A stretch of 64,000 nt of DNA from Legionella fallonii LLAP-10 (GTDB lineage Bacteria > Pseudomonadota > Gammaproteobacteria > Legionellales > Legionellaceae): assembly GCF_000953135.1 (NCBI RefSeq), contig NZ_LN614827.1:4077501-4141500 (forward strand), in the 5' to 3' direction. The notes under the pieces were generated by a model. The model saw only the letters and a program-made list of their open reading frames with translations. It was not told the origin of the DNA and searched no databases. The position numbers were made by a program, and so were the translations under genes. Below, in pieces: positions 19,273-28,464 of this stretch. Numbering within the stretch: the stretch's first letter is position 1; each line of letters starts with the position of its first letter.

Positions 19273-19306
19273 TATTGACCCCTCTTATTAATAAGAGGGG
19301 TCAATA
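19273..19306. terminator. Perfect 34-bp palindrome after the lipoprotein gene
   Basis: Two exact 17-base arms (left arm starts tattgacccctcttatt) meet without a loop. It lies 16 bp past the stop of the minus-strand lipoprotein gene and about 100 bp from the start of the GT2-GtrA gene. It probably forms a terminator-like stem, although no T-run follows; a protein-binding dyad is also possible. Confidence 0.55.
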
Positions 19307-19321
19307 TAAAGAAAATTAAAA

Positions 19322-19579
19322 CTATTGAATTACTGGAAGTTGAGGAGCCGCTGTTTGTTTAGGACCCGGCATTGTTTTTTGAGGTACTTCTTTGGCTGAC
19401 GATGCAGTGCTCTTAGCTACTTTTTTTGCTTTTACAGCTCCAGTGTCCACTCTAGCTGTATTGTGCGTAGAGTAATCTACATTTTGTGGATTCTGTCCAT
19501 CCATATAGCAGCCAGATAATCCTAGGACTAAAGATATCGCAATCCCATAAGCCCATTTACATGATTTGAAATTTATCAT
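19322..19579 (-). CDS. Small lipoprotein
   Basis: This 85-residue protein starts with a lipoprotein signal peptide: a basic N-terminus, hydrophobic core GIAISLVLGL and lipobox LSGC, so the mature protein would begin at Cys24 or thereabouts. The mature part is short, polar and rich in Ala, Pro, Lys and Gln, with no recognisable fold. The ATG at 19579 has aggaagc upstream. A 34-bp palindrome follows the stop. The function is unknown; outer-membrane location is likely because the residue after Cys is not Asp. Confidence 0.75.
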   Translation of the reverse strand: MINFKSCKWAYGIAISLVLGLSGCYMDGQNPQNVDYSTHNTARVDTGAVKAKKVAKSTASSAKEVPQKTMPGPKQTAAPQLPVIQ

Positions 19580-19710
19580 AATCAGCTTCCTGCATAAGTT
19601 AATAAAATATATCTGATAGTTTCTTGCAAGTACTACAACTCATTAATTAATATAAATTAAAAGATAGTAAATGGCCATATGTATTTCATTAATCTAATTA
19701 TTCAATTAAG

Positions 19711-20544
19711 TTACAATTTCCATCTTCTATGCACCCACCACCATTGCCCTGGATGCTCTAAAATTATTTTTTCTAGTGCCTGATTATACTTTAACGTGTT
19801 GTTGTATATAGCGACCTCTTTGTCGGCATTATTTTCCCAACCTATGGGTGGATGAAACTCGAGCACATGTTTATTACCTTTCTCTCGATAGATAGACGCA
19901 GGTATTACAGGTGTTTGATATTTTTGTGCAAAAAACGCCAAGCTTCTGTACGTTCCTGCTTGGATACCAAAAAAATCGACGGCGATTCCCATGCCACTGT
20001 GAGTCTCGGCATGTTGATCAAAAAGATAAACAACGATCCCTTGTTTTTTTAAAGCCGCATTTATTTTCTTTATACCATCAATGCTATTGATACGCTTAAT
20101 TCCCCAACGATCAAAGCGCTGAAAAATTTTATTTTCTAACCACTTGTTACGAATGGGCCGTCTAATAACGTACATTTTATCAGCTAACTGGGTAATACTC
20201 TGAAGTCCAACAGGTCCAAACTCCCAACAGCCAAGGTGTCCTGTCAAAATTAACACTCCCCGTCCTTGTCTTTCAGCCGCCAAAAGATGCTCAACCCCGC
20301 GTAGCTCTACCTGTCGTTTAATTCGTTTTGTCGATAGCCACCCTAATAAAGCCAATTCTTTTAACATAGAACAGACGTGGGAATAAAATGCTCGTGCTAA
20401 TCGTTCCTTTTCCTCAGGTGATGCACCATCTTTAAAAACACGGTCAATATTATCTAGAACTATTTGTTTTCGAATTGGAAACATTTTATAGAATAAACGC
20501 CCCCAAAGGGTAATGCGGAGTTTAGAAAGATAGATATTAGCCAT
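19711..20544 (-). CDS. LpxL/HtrB-type lipid A acyltransferase (copy 2)
   Basis: This lysophospholipid-acyltransferase family protein adds a secondary acyl chain to lipid A at the inner membrane. The HX4E catalytic motif is visible in LTGHLGCWEFGP, with later conserved segments YLFDQHAE and FFGIQAGTYRSLAFFA. WWWVHRRWK at the C-terminus is typical. I prefer ATG 20544 because aggaa lies upstream; the longer frame from 20559 would overlap the previous gene. It follows a paralogue by two bases, so the two are cotranscribed. Length is 277 residues, slightly shorter than E. coli LpxL. Confidence 0.85.
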   Translation of the reverse strand: MANIYLSKLRITLWGRLFYKMFPIRKQIVLDNIDRVFKDGASPEEKERLARAFYSHVCSMLKELALLGWLSTKRIKRQVELRGVEHLLAAERQGRGVLILTGHLGCWEFGPVGLQSITQLADKMYVIRRPIRNKWLENKIFQRFDRWGIKRINSIDGIKKINAALKKQGIVVYLFDQHAETHSGMGIAVDFFGIQAGTYRSLAFFAQKYQTPVIPASIYREKGNKHVLEFHPPIGWENNADKEVAIYNNTLKYNQALEKIILEHPGQWWWVHRRWKL

Positions 20545-20546
20545 TA

Positions 20547-21389
20547 TTATTCCTGCCAACGCTTATAAGACCATAACCACTGAGCAGGATTGGCCAACAA
20601 CATATCCTCAAGTCTATTATTGTACCGTTGGGTATTATGTAAAAAAGCTTGCTCCTTATCTGCATAGGGTTCCCATTCTATTTCTGGGTAAAATTCAATT
20701 ACATGGTGTTTTTTATTTAATCGGTAGGAAGTAACAGGCACTACAGGTGACTGTAGTTTATCAACGAGAAAAGCCAGGCTAGTATAAGTACTCGTTTCTT
20801 GTCCTAGAAAATTGACTCGCAATTTATTTTTAGTGTGGTATGCCGGTCGAAGATCAAATGGAAATAAAACAACTCCTTGTTTTTGCAAGACAGAATAAAT
20901 GCGTCTCACTGCATTCTTTTTGTTAATGATCTGACACCCTGCATTTTCATAGCGACGTAAAAGAATGTTATCCAAAAAGGTAAATCGCAGCGATTTTCGC
21001 ACGCAATAATATCGATTCGTATATTGAGGGGCCCTTACTAGAAAAAAAAGGGGCGCAAACTCCCAACTACCAAAATGACCGGTAAGTAATATAACTCCTT
21101 TCCCTTCATTTGTGGCCTGATGTAAATGCTCTATACCAATAAACTGTACGCGCTTTGCCAAGCGTTTATTACTAATCCACGTAAATAAGAAAATCTCTTT
21201 GAGAGAAGTCATAAGATGAGAGAAGTAGGCCATGGCCAATCGTTTCTTTGCAGACGGAGAAAGTATTTGTCCAAAGACCCGTGCAATATTATTCCTTGCC
21301 TGATTATTTCTAAAAAACGACAAAAAATAAACACAGCGCCCCAACCAAGTAACTTGCAGTGTACTAATGTCGCGTTGTAATTCAACCAT
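20547..21389 (-). CDS. LpxL/HtrB-type lipid A acyltransferase (copy 1)
   Basis: This is the upstream member of a tandem acyltransferase pair. The catalytic motif appears as LTGHFGSWEFAP, and later segments VLFPFDLRPAYH, FLGQETSTYTSLAFL and LWSYKRW align with the neighbour. It lacks the DQH motif of the second copy, reading DLR instead, so substrate preference may differ. Length is 280 residues. It is divergent from lpxB, with 177 bp between them, and both sets belong to lipid A assembly. Confidence 0.83.
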   Translation of the reverse strand: MVELQRDISTLQVTWLGRCVYFLSFFRNNQARNNIARVFGQILSPSAKKRLAMAYFSHLMTSLKEIFLFTWISNKRLAKRVQFIGIEHLHQATNEGKGVILLTGHFGSWEFAPLFFLVRAPQYTNRYYCVRKSLRFTFLDNILLRRYENAGCQIINKKNAVRRIYSVLQKQGVVLFPFDLRPAYHTKNKLRVNFLGQETSTYTSLAFLVDKLQSPVVPVTSYRLNKKHHVIEFYPEIEWEPYADKEQAFLHNTQRYNNRLEDMLLANPAQWLWSYKRWQE

Positions 21390-21566
21390 GAAAAAGATAT
21401 TCCATTTTCTGCTTTGCCCCAGCGTAATGATTTATTGATTAGCGACAAGAATTTATGAGCCACCATAACCTACAATCTGCTCATCATAAAGCAATCAGGA
21501 CTTGTTTTAAACATTCTACTTACGCTAGTATACAACCATTTAAGCGACTAGTCACAGAGGATTATT

Positions 21567-22718
21567 TTGGCTTTATCCCCCCCCTTACGAATTGCCATAG
21601 TGGCCGGAGAAATGTCAGGCGATCTTTTAGGTGGCGGTTTGATTCGAGAATTAAAGAAACACCTAATCCACGTTGAATTCGTGGGAATAGGTGGCCCTCA
21701 TATGGCACAAGAAGGTTTTAACTCTCTAGTTGCAATAGAGCGTCTCTCGGTAATGGGTATTGGCGATGTGCTTAAAAGATATCCCGAACTCTATAAAATA
21801 CGTCAACATTTATATAATGAATGGATAACTAATCCACCTGACGTATTTATTGGTATAGATTATTCCAGTTTTAACTTATCCCTAGCCGCACGATTAAAAA
21901 AAAGAGGGATTAAAACCGTTCAATTTGTCGGACCTAAAATTTGGGCTTGGAAGCAAAAGCGCGTTTTTTATATAAAAAAAGCGGTCGATTTAGTTTTAAC
22001 CTTGTTTCCCTTTGAAGAGGCGTTTTATCAACGGCATAGCGTTCCCGTCCAATTTGTAGGACATCCTTTAGCAGACTCTATTGCATTGCAGCATGATCAT
22101 TCCCAACAGAAAAAGCACTTAGGTTACATCCCCGAAGATAAAGTGATTGCCGTCCTGCCCGGTAGTCGCTCTGGCGAATTAAAATACATGGCCCCTTTAT
22201 TTCTTGAGGTAATGCAAGAACTCAGCAAGCACGATCCACTGATACATTTTATCGTCCCCATAGCGAATCCCAAATTACATGAGATCTTTTGGCGTCATGC
22301 ACAAGCAGTACCCCATCGTTTAAACTTAGAAATCACGAACGGCCACGCGCAAGAAGCCATGGCGGCAGCCGACGTGGTTTTGGTAAAGTCGGGAACAGCA
22401 ACTCTTGAAGCCATGCTCCTAAAACGCCCCATGGTAGTTGCCTTCAAATGGGGGATACTCACTCATGCCATTATCGCACCGCAAGTTAAAATCCCTTATA
22501 TTTCATTGCCGAATTTGCTTGCACAGCAAAAACTAGTTCCAGAATTTATTCAAGGGAGGGCGCATGCTCAAGCAATTGCATGCTCCGTACTTCATCTATT
22601 ACAATCACCCAATCATGATCTGTTGATACAACAATTTACTGATATTCATCAAACGTTAAAGAAAAATGCGAATCAAAAAGCAGCCTTAGCAATTCTCAAT
22701 CTTCTAGATATTGTCTAG
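21567..22718 (+). CDS. lpxB: Lipid-A-disaccharide synthase
   Basis: LpxB (GT19) joins lipid X to UDP-diacylglucosamine to form the lipid A disaccharide. Family motifs are present: VAGEMSGDLLGGGLI at the N-terminus, FIGIDYSSFNLSLA, FVGPKIWAWKQKR, VLPGSRSGEL and VLVKSGTATLEAML. Length is 383 residues. The start is TTG at 21567 with agagga upstream. It converges with lpxD, with 27 bp between stops. Confidence 0.96.
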   Translation: MALSPPLRIAIVAGEMSGDLLGGGLIRELKKHLIHVEFVGIGGPHMAQEGFNSLVAIERLSVMGIGDVLKRYPELYKIRQHLYNEWITNPPDVFIGIDYSSFNLSLAARLKKRGIKTVQFVGPKIWAWKQKRVFYIKKAVDLVLTLFPFEEAFYQRHSVPVQFVGHPLADSIALQHDHSQQKKHLGYIPEDKVIAVLPGSRSGELKYMAPLFLEVMQELSKHDPLIHFIVPIANPKLHEIFWRHAQAVPHRLNLEITNGHAQEAMAAADVVLVKSGTATLEAMLLKRPMVVAFKWGILTHAIIAPQVKIPYISLPNLLAQQKLVPEFIQGRAHAQAIACSVLHLLQSPNHDLLIQQFTDIHQTLKKNANQKAALAILNLLDIV

Positions 22719-22745
22719 TTGTTCGCATCATTGCATCAAGCGTGG

Positions 22746-23768
22746 TTATCGTTTTTTACGAGATAATTGTTTTTTTAAAAAACAAGTTTGCTTATGCCAA
22801 TCCCGAGCAGGGATGGCAGGAAAGCCACCCATTCGTGCTTTTGGTGGAACATCTTTGGCTACTATTGAGCCAGCAAGAACGGTTGTGTGCTCCCCTATTT
22901 TTAGATGTCCACTCACTCCAACCTTCCCAGCTAAAACAACAAACTTACCGAGTTGACTGCTACCAGCAATGCCTACCTGAGCAACCAAAATAGAGCCTTT
23001 TCCCACTGTTACATTATGGCCAATTTGCACCAGATTATCTAAACGGCACCAATCCTCAATGACTGTATTATCTAATGTACCTCTATCAATACAGGTGTTG
23101 GCTCCTATACTCACCTCATTACCAATAAGGACCCCTCCACGATGAGGAATTTTATAGTGTCCATGTTGGTCACTTGCAAAGCCAAAGCCATCCTGTCCTA
23201 TACACGCACCAGGATAAATGACTACTTTTTTACCCATGATGGTGTTCTGGATGCTGACATTATTTTCAATACAGCACTCATCACCGAGGATTACCCCATC
23301 ACCAATGAAAGTATTAACACCAATTTTACATCGATTTCCAATGGTGACGTTATTACCAATGTAGGCACCATGACTAATAAAACAGCGTTCACCAATAGTG
23401 GCACTAGGAGCAATATAAGCTGATGGAGCAATATAAGCAGCGATGTTTTCTGCTGGAAAAAATGTTTGAGCAATCAAAGCAAATGCCTTATAAGGATTAG
23501 GATGCACTAATAAATGCATGCTTTTAGGCGCATAATCTATATGGTCGGAGGCGATAATGCAGGCACCAGCCAAAGACGTTTTCAGCTCGTTCAAATATTT
23601 TTTTTGATGTAACACACTCAGAGTATCAGCTCTTGCCGCTGATAGAGTAGCCAAATCAAATACCATGAACGACGCGCTTTTACTATCCAAAAGCGAAGCC
23701 CCGGATACTTCAGCCAATTCATCTAAAGAAAATGGTCCACAAGGAGTGGCGAATTGCGAAAATGACAT
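22746..23768 (-). CDS. lpxD: UDP-3-O-acylglucosamine N-acyltransferase LpxD
   Basis: LpxD adds the N-linked hydroxyacyl chain in lipid A synthesis. The N-terminal domain (FSLDELAEVSGA) is followed by about eight turns of left-handed hexapeptide repeats (for example IGERCFISHGAYIGNNVTIG) and the catalytic-His segment NLVQIGHNVTVG. Length is 340 residues. It follows lpxA by 23 bp on the same strand. Lacking a nearby fabZ and bamA, this lpxA-lpxD pair differs from the standard fabZ-lpxA order and may be a second genomic set, as is known for Legionella. Confidence 0.95.
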   Translation of the reverse strand: MSFSQFATPCGPFSLDELAEVSGASLLDSKSASFMVFDLATLSAARADTLSVLHQKKYLNELKTSLAGACIIASDHIDYAPKSMHLLVHPNPYKAFALIAQTFFPAENIAAYIAPSAYIAPSATIGERCFISHGAYIGNNVTIGNRCKIGVNTFIGDGVILGDECCIENNVSIQNTIMGKKVVIYPGACIGQDGFGFASDQHGHYKIPHRGGVLIGNEVSIGANTCIDRGTLDNTVIEDWCRLDNLVQIGHNVTVGKGSILVAQVGIAGSSQLGKFVVLAGKVGVSGHLKIGEHTTVLAGSIVAKDVPPKARMGGFPAIPARDWHKQTCFLKKQLSRKKR

Positions 23769-23791
23769 AAAAAAACCTTAATAGAATAATA

Positions 23792-24622
23792 TTAGCGATA
23801 GGTACCCCGAGTAGATCCGCGAAGAAATTTTGTAATATAACCAATATCAATATTGTCTGGAAAATTCTGCTCTAAATTTACTATAGCGTCGGATAAAGTA
23901 AGTCCTTCATGAAAGAGGGTTTTATAAGCCCGTTGAATGGATTGTCGTGCTTCTGAAGAAAAACCATTGCGACGCAATCGTTCTATATTAATTCCATAGC
24001 GTTTGGCAGGATTTCCGGTAACTAGAGTATAAGGCGCGACATCTTTTGTAATGAGGCTCAATGCCCCTATCATGGAGAGTCTGCCCAATTTTATAAATTG
24101 GTGTAAACCAGATAAAGCACCAACCGTAACCCAATCCTCAATCACCACATGCCCACCAACAGCCACCCCATTAGAAATAATATTGTGATTTCCTATGACG
24201 ACATCATGAGCGACATGAGCTGAAGTCATAATCACATTCTGATCGCCGAGACGCGTTTCACCACCCCCACCAGCAGTACCACGATTAATAGTGACGTATT
24301 CGCGGATAATATTGTCATTGCCTATGCACACCGTACTAATTTCCCCACGATACTTCAGATCCTGGGGAATACCACCAATAATAGCCCCTATACCAATTTG
24401 ATTACGTTCACCTATCTGAGTCCAACCCTCTATAGTGACATGTGACGCAATAGAGGTTCCATTACCAATAGTCACGTGATCGCCAATAATAGTATAAGGG
24501 CCAATGCTAACATCAGAACCAATTTTTGCGCCTGAAGCAATTATTGCTGTTGGGTGAATTCGATTAGGGATAGAAACAACTTTGTTGGACACATGGGCAT
24601 GATCTAACGGACTCATTTGCAT
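23792..24622 (-). CDS. lpxA: UDP-N-acetylglucosamine O-acyltransferase LpxA
   Basis: LpxA catalyses the first step of lipid A synthesis. The protein is a hexapeptide-repeat beta-helix beginning at IHPTAIIASGAKIG, with the catalytic His in SAHVAHDVVIG and the C-terminal helical part RRNGFSSEARQSIQRAYK. At 276 residues it is slightly longer than E. coli LpxA because of about 17 extra residues at the N-terminus. The ATG at 24622 has a good ggagg site. It is first in an lpxA-lpxD unit. Confidence 0.95.
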   Translation of the reverse strand: MQMSPLDHAHVSNKVVSIPNRIHPTAIIASGAKIGSDVSIGPYTIIGDHVTIGNGTSIASHVTIEGWTQIGERNQIGIGAIIGGIPQDLKYRGEISTVCIGNDNIIREYVTINRGTAGGGGETRLGDQNVIMTSAHVAHDVVIGNHNIISNGVAVGGHVVIEDWVTVGALSGLHQFIKLGRLSMIGALSLITKDVAPYTLVTGNPAKRYGINIERLRRNGFSSEARQSIQRAYKTLFHEGLTLSDAIVNLEQNFPDNIDIGYITKFLRGSTRGTYR

Positions 24623-24707
24623 GGGTTTACCTCCACAACATCTATATTTAAAACTTAATGCAACGTATTATCCTGGATTGATATCACTAGAAAAGTAATA
24701 TTGTTAC

Positions 24708-24749
24708 AAAACGGCATGATTGAGTAACATCGATAAATCATGCCGTTTT
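24708..24749 (-). terminator. Terminator hairpin after the 24754 OMP gene
   Basis: Fourteen-base perfect arms (aaaacggcatgatt and its complement) lie directly after the OMP stop. On the minus strand the stem ends in tttt, so it reads as an intrinsic terminator separating the OMP gene from lpxA; the + strand also ends in a T-run. Confidence 0.8.
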
Positions 24750-24753
24750 TTAA

Positions 24754-25854
24754 TTAACAAAGATAAGAGAATTTTACGAATACATTTTGTACTGAAAAAC
24801 GCTGGTTAACACCAACGCTATTGGTACCGTTTTTAGCATCAAAAGAATCCGCTGATGCATTGGTCCAATACTGCTCTGTGCTAACACCGCCTTGAACCCC
24901 GACTCGGCTGCCATTATGCAAATCAAAATTCGCGGCAACTGCTAAGTTGGTGCCCAATATGAGAGAAGTCCAAAGTGATGTATCGGTACTTTGGTTGTAG
25001 GTGTATACTCCTGACGCAGGTAAATTCTGTATCTGCATACTGGTTACCATGGTTTCACTCCATTGGGAATTATAAGAGCCTCCTAATATTGAGGCAGAAA
25101 CGTCGCCGCCAATACTAATGAAGCGGTTAAGATCCCAGGACGCGCCCATCCCTATACGAGGGCCTATACCGAAATATTTTGCTTCATAATTTATTTCATC
25201 ATTCACGGGAGCAGTTATCACATTAAAAAATTCACCTGTGCCACGACCAGTACCCACATATTGAGCAAAAAAATCTTTTTTAAATTGAGTTGCCTTAATG
25301 CCGTAAAAGCGTGAAAAATGGACATTCTCTAAAAAAGTACTTTGCCAATTCCTATGAGTGATCAAATCACCGGTTTGATAATCATAATGGCTCATCATTG
25401 CAGCAGTCGCAGGACCATATAAATAAGCGCCGCCGGTAGAAACTTGAGGGAAGCCGAATTCATCATTTCGAACAATTTGACTTAATCTGTTGATTAAAAT
25501 GTCATTCGCGTTACCATTGGTCACAACATTGTCGCCGCGATTTGATAGATGAGTATAACTCAATACAAGATCATGATGTCTTTCAGGTCCAAACTGATAG
25601 CCCGCAGAGAGCGAATACCCCCACCGGGAGTCAACATTAGCCTCATTTCCACGAATTGCACCACCAGCACCAATCGTGTCAGCAAATACGATTTTATCAA
25701 GCGATGCATCGCTAAGAGAACCATAAATGGGTGCTGCGCTGAAAAAAAATCGTTTACCACTATCAACCTCGCCCATACCTCCAGCATAAGAAAGAGTTGC
25801 ATTCGCTAATAATAAACTGATAACACATGTTTTACTAATAGACTGACACATCAT
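24754..25854 (-). CDS. Legionella-type outer-membrane beta-barrel protein
   Basis: A signal peptide (hydrophobic ISLLLANATLSYAG) precedes a 340-residue barrel with alternating aromatic strands. Features such as WGYSLSAGYQFGPERHHD, GIGPRIGMGASWDL and the terminal FVKFSYLC resemble the Legionella major OMP family (PF05150). It is more distant from the tandem trio at 39-42 kb and lacks their shared GTMGPVC start. Conserved strands before a C-terminal Cys are odd; most barrels end in Phe. It is monocistronic, with its own terminator. Confidence 0.75.
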   Translation of the reverse strand: MMCQSISKTCVISLLLANATLSYAGGMGEVDSGKRFFFSAAPIYGSLSDASLDKIVFADTIGAGGAIRGNEANVDSRWGYSLSAGYQFGPERHHDLVLSYTHLSNRGDNVVTNGNANDILINRLSQIVRNDEFGFPQVSTGGAYLYGPATAAMMSHYDYQTGDLITHRNWQSTFLENVHFSRFYGIKATQFKKDFFAQYVGTGRGTGEFFNVITAPVNDEINYEAKYFGIGPRIGMGASWDLNRFISIGGDVSASILGGSYNSQWSETMVTSMQIQNLPASGVYTYNQSTDTSLWTSLILGTNLAVAANFDLHNGSRVGVQGGVSTEQYWTNASADSFDAKNGTNSVGVNQRFSVQNVFVKFSYLC

Positions 25855-25956
25855 TTACGTCCTTACTCCATGTTGATTATTTTTAAATCAAAGTTAAAAT
25901 AAATCAATAACTTTCCATTATTGCCTTGGCGATCCTAGCAGATTGGGATTTTTTGT

Positions 25957-28464
25957 CTACTCATGTTCAAACTCATCTTTTGACAGCATTAAAATACTTG
26001 CTAATAATCGAGTGGCACTTTCCTTCCACGTTAATCTGGGCATTGCTGATGAGTCAGAAACCGCCCCCTGTTGGTAAAGGAGGATCCAATCATTAATTGC
26101 TTCTGCGAGATCGCTGGCCTCATACCCACTAAAATAATGAGCATATTCACCAGCAACCTCTCTAAATACAGGAAGGTTGCGAGCCAGAATAGGTAACCCA
26201 TAATTAGCCGCCTCAATTATTGGCAAACCAAATCCTTCCCCTTCTGAGGGGAAAAGCAGACAGGTAGCTGCCTTATATATTTTTTGCACATATTGATCGC
26301 TGGCATTGTCTATCCAAAATAAATGAATACCGTATTGAGGATGAGACTTGATGCGCTCTACGAAAGAGTCCATCATCCAACCAATTTTCCCCACAAAAAC
26401 TAAATTGAGGGAATGGCCTTGTTGCCATAACAGCTCAAATGCATCTAACGCTTGTTTATGGCTCTTTCGTGGCTCCAAAGTAGCAACAAGAAGAAAACTC
26501 ATATTCTGTCGTAGTTGTTTAAGAAGCAACTCTGCATCAGCAGGTAATCCCAAACTTGGTACAGAATTTTGCAGATCGGCCCCCAGATGAAACCAAGAGA
26601 TATGAGCTCTATCCGTTTGATTTAGCTTATTGTTTACTATCCATTCGTTCAACACCTGGGCCGTATTTTGAGAGACACAAAAAAGGCCATTACTTCTGAC
26701 AATTACCTCAAGCCAATGACGATATACTCTACTTTCTGAAGTAGGAAAATAATTTGGCATTAAAACAGGTAATAAATCATGGACTAAAAAGCAGGTTTTC
26801 ACTTCGTGCTCTCGTAGTTTTCGATAAAAACTCTGTTGAGCAATAACTATGTCATAACAAAGGTCCAAACCAAAAAAAATATCCCCAGCGCGATAAGTTA
26901 TAGGAATATCATTAAGAAAGGGTTTATCACTTCCTAATAGCTTTAAAGTAAAGTGATGTGCGTATACATAGCCATCGTACTTATTTGCATATACTGGTTG
27001 TACACGCCACCCCTGAGGAGGATTTATTAGCCAGTGAATTAAAATAGAACGAACAACACGTTGAATTCCCGTAGCATTATCTTTTTTTACTAACTCGGAT
27101 ATATCAACAAATAATTGCGGCGCCTCTTTTAAAATGACCGAGTCTCTCACATACCTTTTTAAGTAACCTAATAAAGCGGATGGATTCATACTTATTGAGG
27201 TGTTTGCAACACTATATAAAGATTGCTGCTCTTTAATGTCCTGCATAGCTGTTTCTTGCGATGAAGCATTAATAGCTCCCAATAGAAACAAAGACTTTTT
27301 TTCATTCTGTTTTATATAATAACTATGGGTTAAAACCCAAAATAAACGTCTCCCCAATTGACGTAGCAAATGTCTATATTTTGCTGTAGCTATTTCAGCC
27401 TTTCGCCAATACGTACGAAAAGAAATATAAAACTGTTTTTCTTTAAAAAGAGTTTTTAACAGCTTTAACTGACTAGACCATACTTTTAATCTATTTTTAT
27501 TTTTTGCGGTAAATTTAAATAGAAATTTTCTAATCGGGACAATTCGATCTAATTTGTCTTCTATTTGTTGTTGATAGCTCTCTGCAAGCTCATCTAACCG
27601 TAGGCCATACTGCTGGGCAAAGGGTTGTTGCGTCGCCTCCATGATAGTGGTTATTGCATTTTTCTGAGCAATCACCCCATAATCAGGACTGACGCCAGAA
27701 AACACATCCATTAGAGTCAACTGCTCTTTCTGTCTTAAAGCATGTTTCTCTTGTAAACGTATTATCTTGATACGTGAAAATCCCCAATACTGAGGTAAGA
27801 ATGCAAGCAACTCGGGGGGAATAGGGCGCCGATGAGTCGGATCAAGATAAAAAAGAGAGCTACCCACAAGAATATTTTCAGGATTAGGAGTCTCCATTAG
27901 CAAAATGCCTCCAGGTACGAGAATCCGATGCGCTTCTCTCACAAGAACATGCAGTTCAGCAAAAGTCAGATGCTCCACCAAATGAAATGCAGACAGAACG
28001 CAAAAACTCTCATCCGGAAGCTGCTTTAAATGAGTTATTCCATCCGTACATAAAACATCTAATCCGCGTTGCCTTGCCATTGCAGCAAGTTGTTCATCAG
28101 AATCAACTCCATAAGCTGTGAAGTTATGTTCTTGTAGTAACTCTAACCACTCGCCCCTACCACAACCTAAATCCAATAATAAAGATTCAGGATAAAACCG
28201 CTTTAACTCTTGAATGAACGGCAAATAGACTTCTAACTGGGATTTAATTTTTCCTGTAGAACCGCGAAAATGCCCCATTAATTTTTGATAAAAATCGGCA
28301 GGAATATCTTCAGAAATAACATCATTAGATTGCTTCGTCGCTCCAGTGCTCAAATCCTCATGTACAGGCGTGTACACTCCGGTTCTGCACGTCGTCTCGC
28401 CTTGCACCTCATCCCCCTCTGCGAGTTTCCGAAGAGGCCTATTCACTATAGAAGACTTAATCAT
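25957..28464 (-). CDS. SAM methyltransferase-glycosyltransferase fusion with repeat-derived N-terminal peptide
   Basis: This 835-residue protein has two enzymes. Residues about 60-260 are a class I methyltransferase with motif I LLLDLGCGRGEWLE (around 95-108) and LVEHLTF, RILVPGGILLMETPNPEN. Residues about 465-830 are a GT4-type glycosyltransferase with LLVATLEPRKSHKQALDAF and FPSEGEGFGLPIIEAANYG. A basic linker joins them. Such fusions occur in polysaccharide chain termination and modification, so an O-antigen or surface glycan role is inferred. Residues about 9-46 are encoded by a copy of the dispersed repeat. The ATG overlaps the upstream gene's stop (ATGA), so this start is supported and the repeat peptide is probably translated. 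Confidence 0.85.
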   Translation of the reverse strand: MIKSSIVNRPLRKLAEGDEVQGETTCRTGVYTPVHEDLSTGATKQSNDVISEDIPADFYQKLMGHFRGSTGKIKSQLEVYLPFIQELKRFYPESLLLDLGCGRGEWLELLQEHNFTAYGVDSDEQLAAMARQRGLDVLCTDGITHLKQLPDESFCVLSAFHLVEHLTFAELHVLVREAHRILVPGGILLMETPNPENILVGSSLFYLDPTHRRPIPPELLAFLPQYWGFSRIKIIRLQEKHALRQKEQLTLMDVFSGVSPDYGVIAQKNAITTIMEATQQPFAQQYGLRLDELAESYQQQIEDKLDRIVPIRKFLFKFTAKNKNRLKVWSSQLKLLKTLFKEKQFYISFRTYWRKAEIATAKYRHLLRQLGRRLFWVLTHSYYIKQNEKKSLFLLGAINASSQETAMQDIKEQQSLYSVANTSISMNPSALLGYLKRYVRDSVILKEAPQLFVDISELVKKDNATGIQRVVRSILIHWLINPPQGWRVQPVYANKYDGYVYAHHFTLKLLGSDKPFLNDIPITYRAGDIFFGLDLCYDIVIAQQSFYRKLREHEVKTCFLVHDLLPVLMPNYFPTSESRVYRHWLEVIVRSNGLFCVSQNTAQVLNEWIVNNKLNQTDRAHISWFHLGADLQNSVPSLGLPADAELLLKQLRQNMSFLLVATLEPRKSHKQALDAFELLWQQGHSLNLVFVGKIGWMMDSFVERIKSHPQYGIHLFWIDNASDQYVQKIYKAATCLLFPSEGEGFGLPIIEAANYGLPILARNLPVFREVAGEYAHYFSGYEASDLAEAINDWILLYQQGAVSDSSAMPRLTWKESATRLLASILMLSKDEFEHE
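28328..28440 (-). repeat. Dispersed repeat, copy D, in frame inside a gene
   Basis: On the minus strand it begins aggcctcttcggaaactcgc, like the left ends of the other copies, then runs through the shared interior (gtgcaag, gcagaaccgg, gtgtacac, gtacatgagg, gcgacgaagcaat). It stops there, so the right terminal repeat is missing. It is translated in the same frame as the open frames in copies A-C, giving RTGVYTPVHEDLSTGATKQS. Confidence 0.85.

Noticed and set aside
23142..23423. Open frame on the + strand rich in Thr, Asn and Ile
   Set aside because: It is the complement of the hexapeptide repeats of lpxD and mirrors their periodicity.
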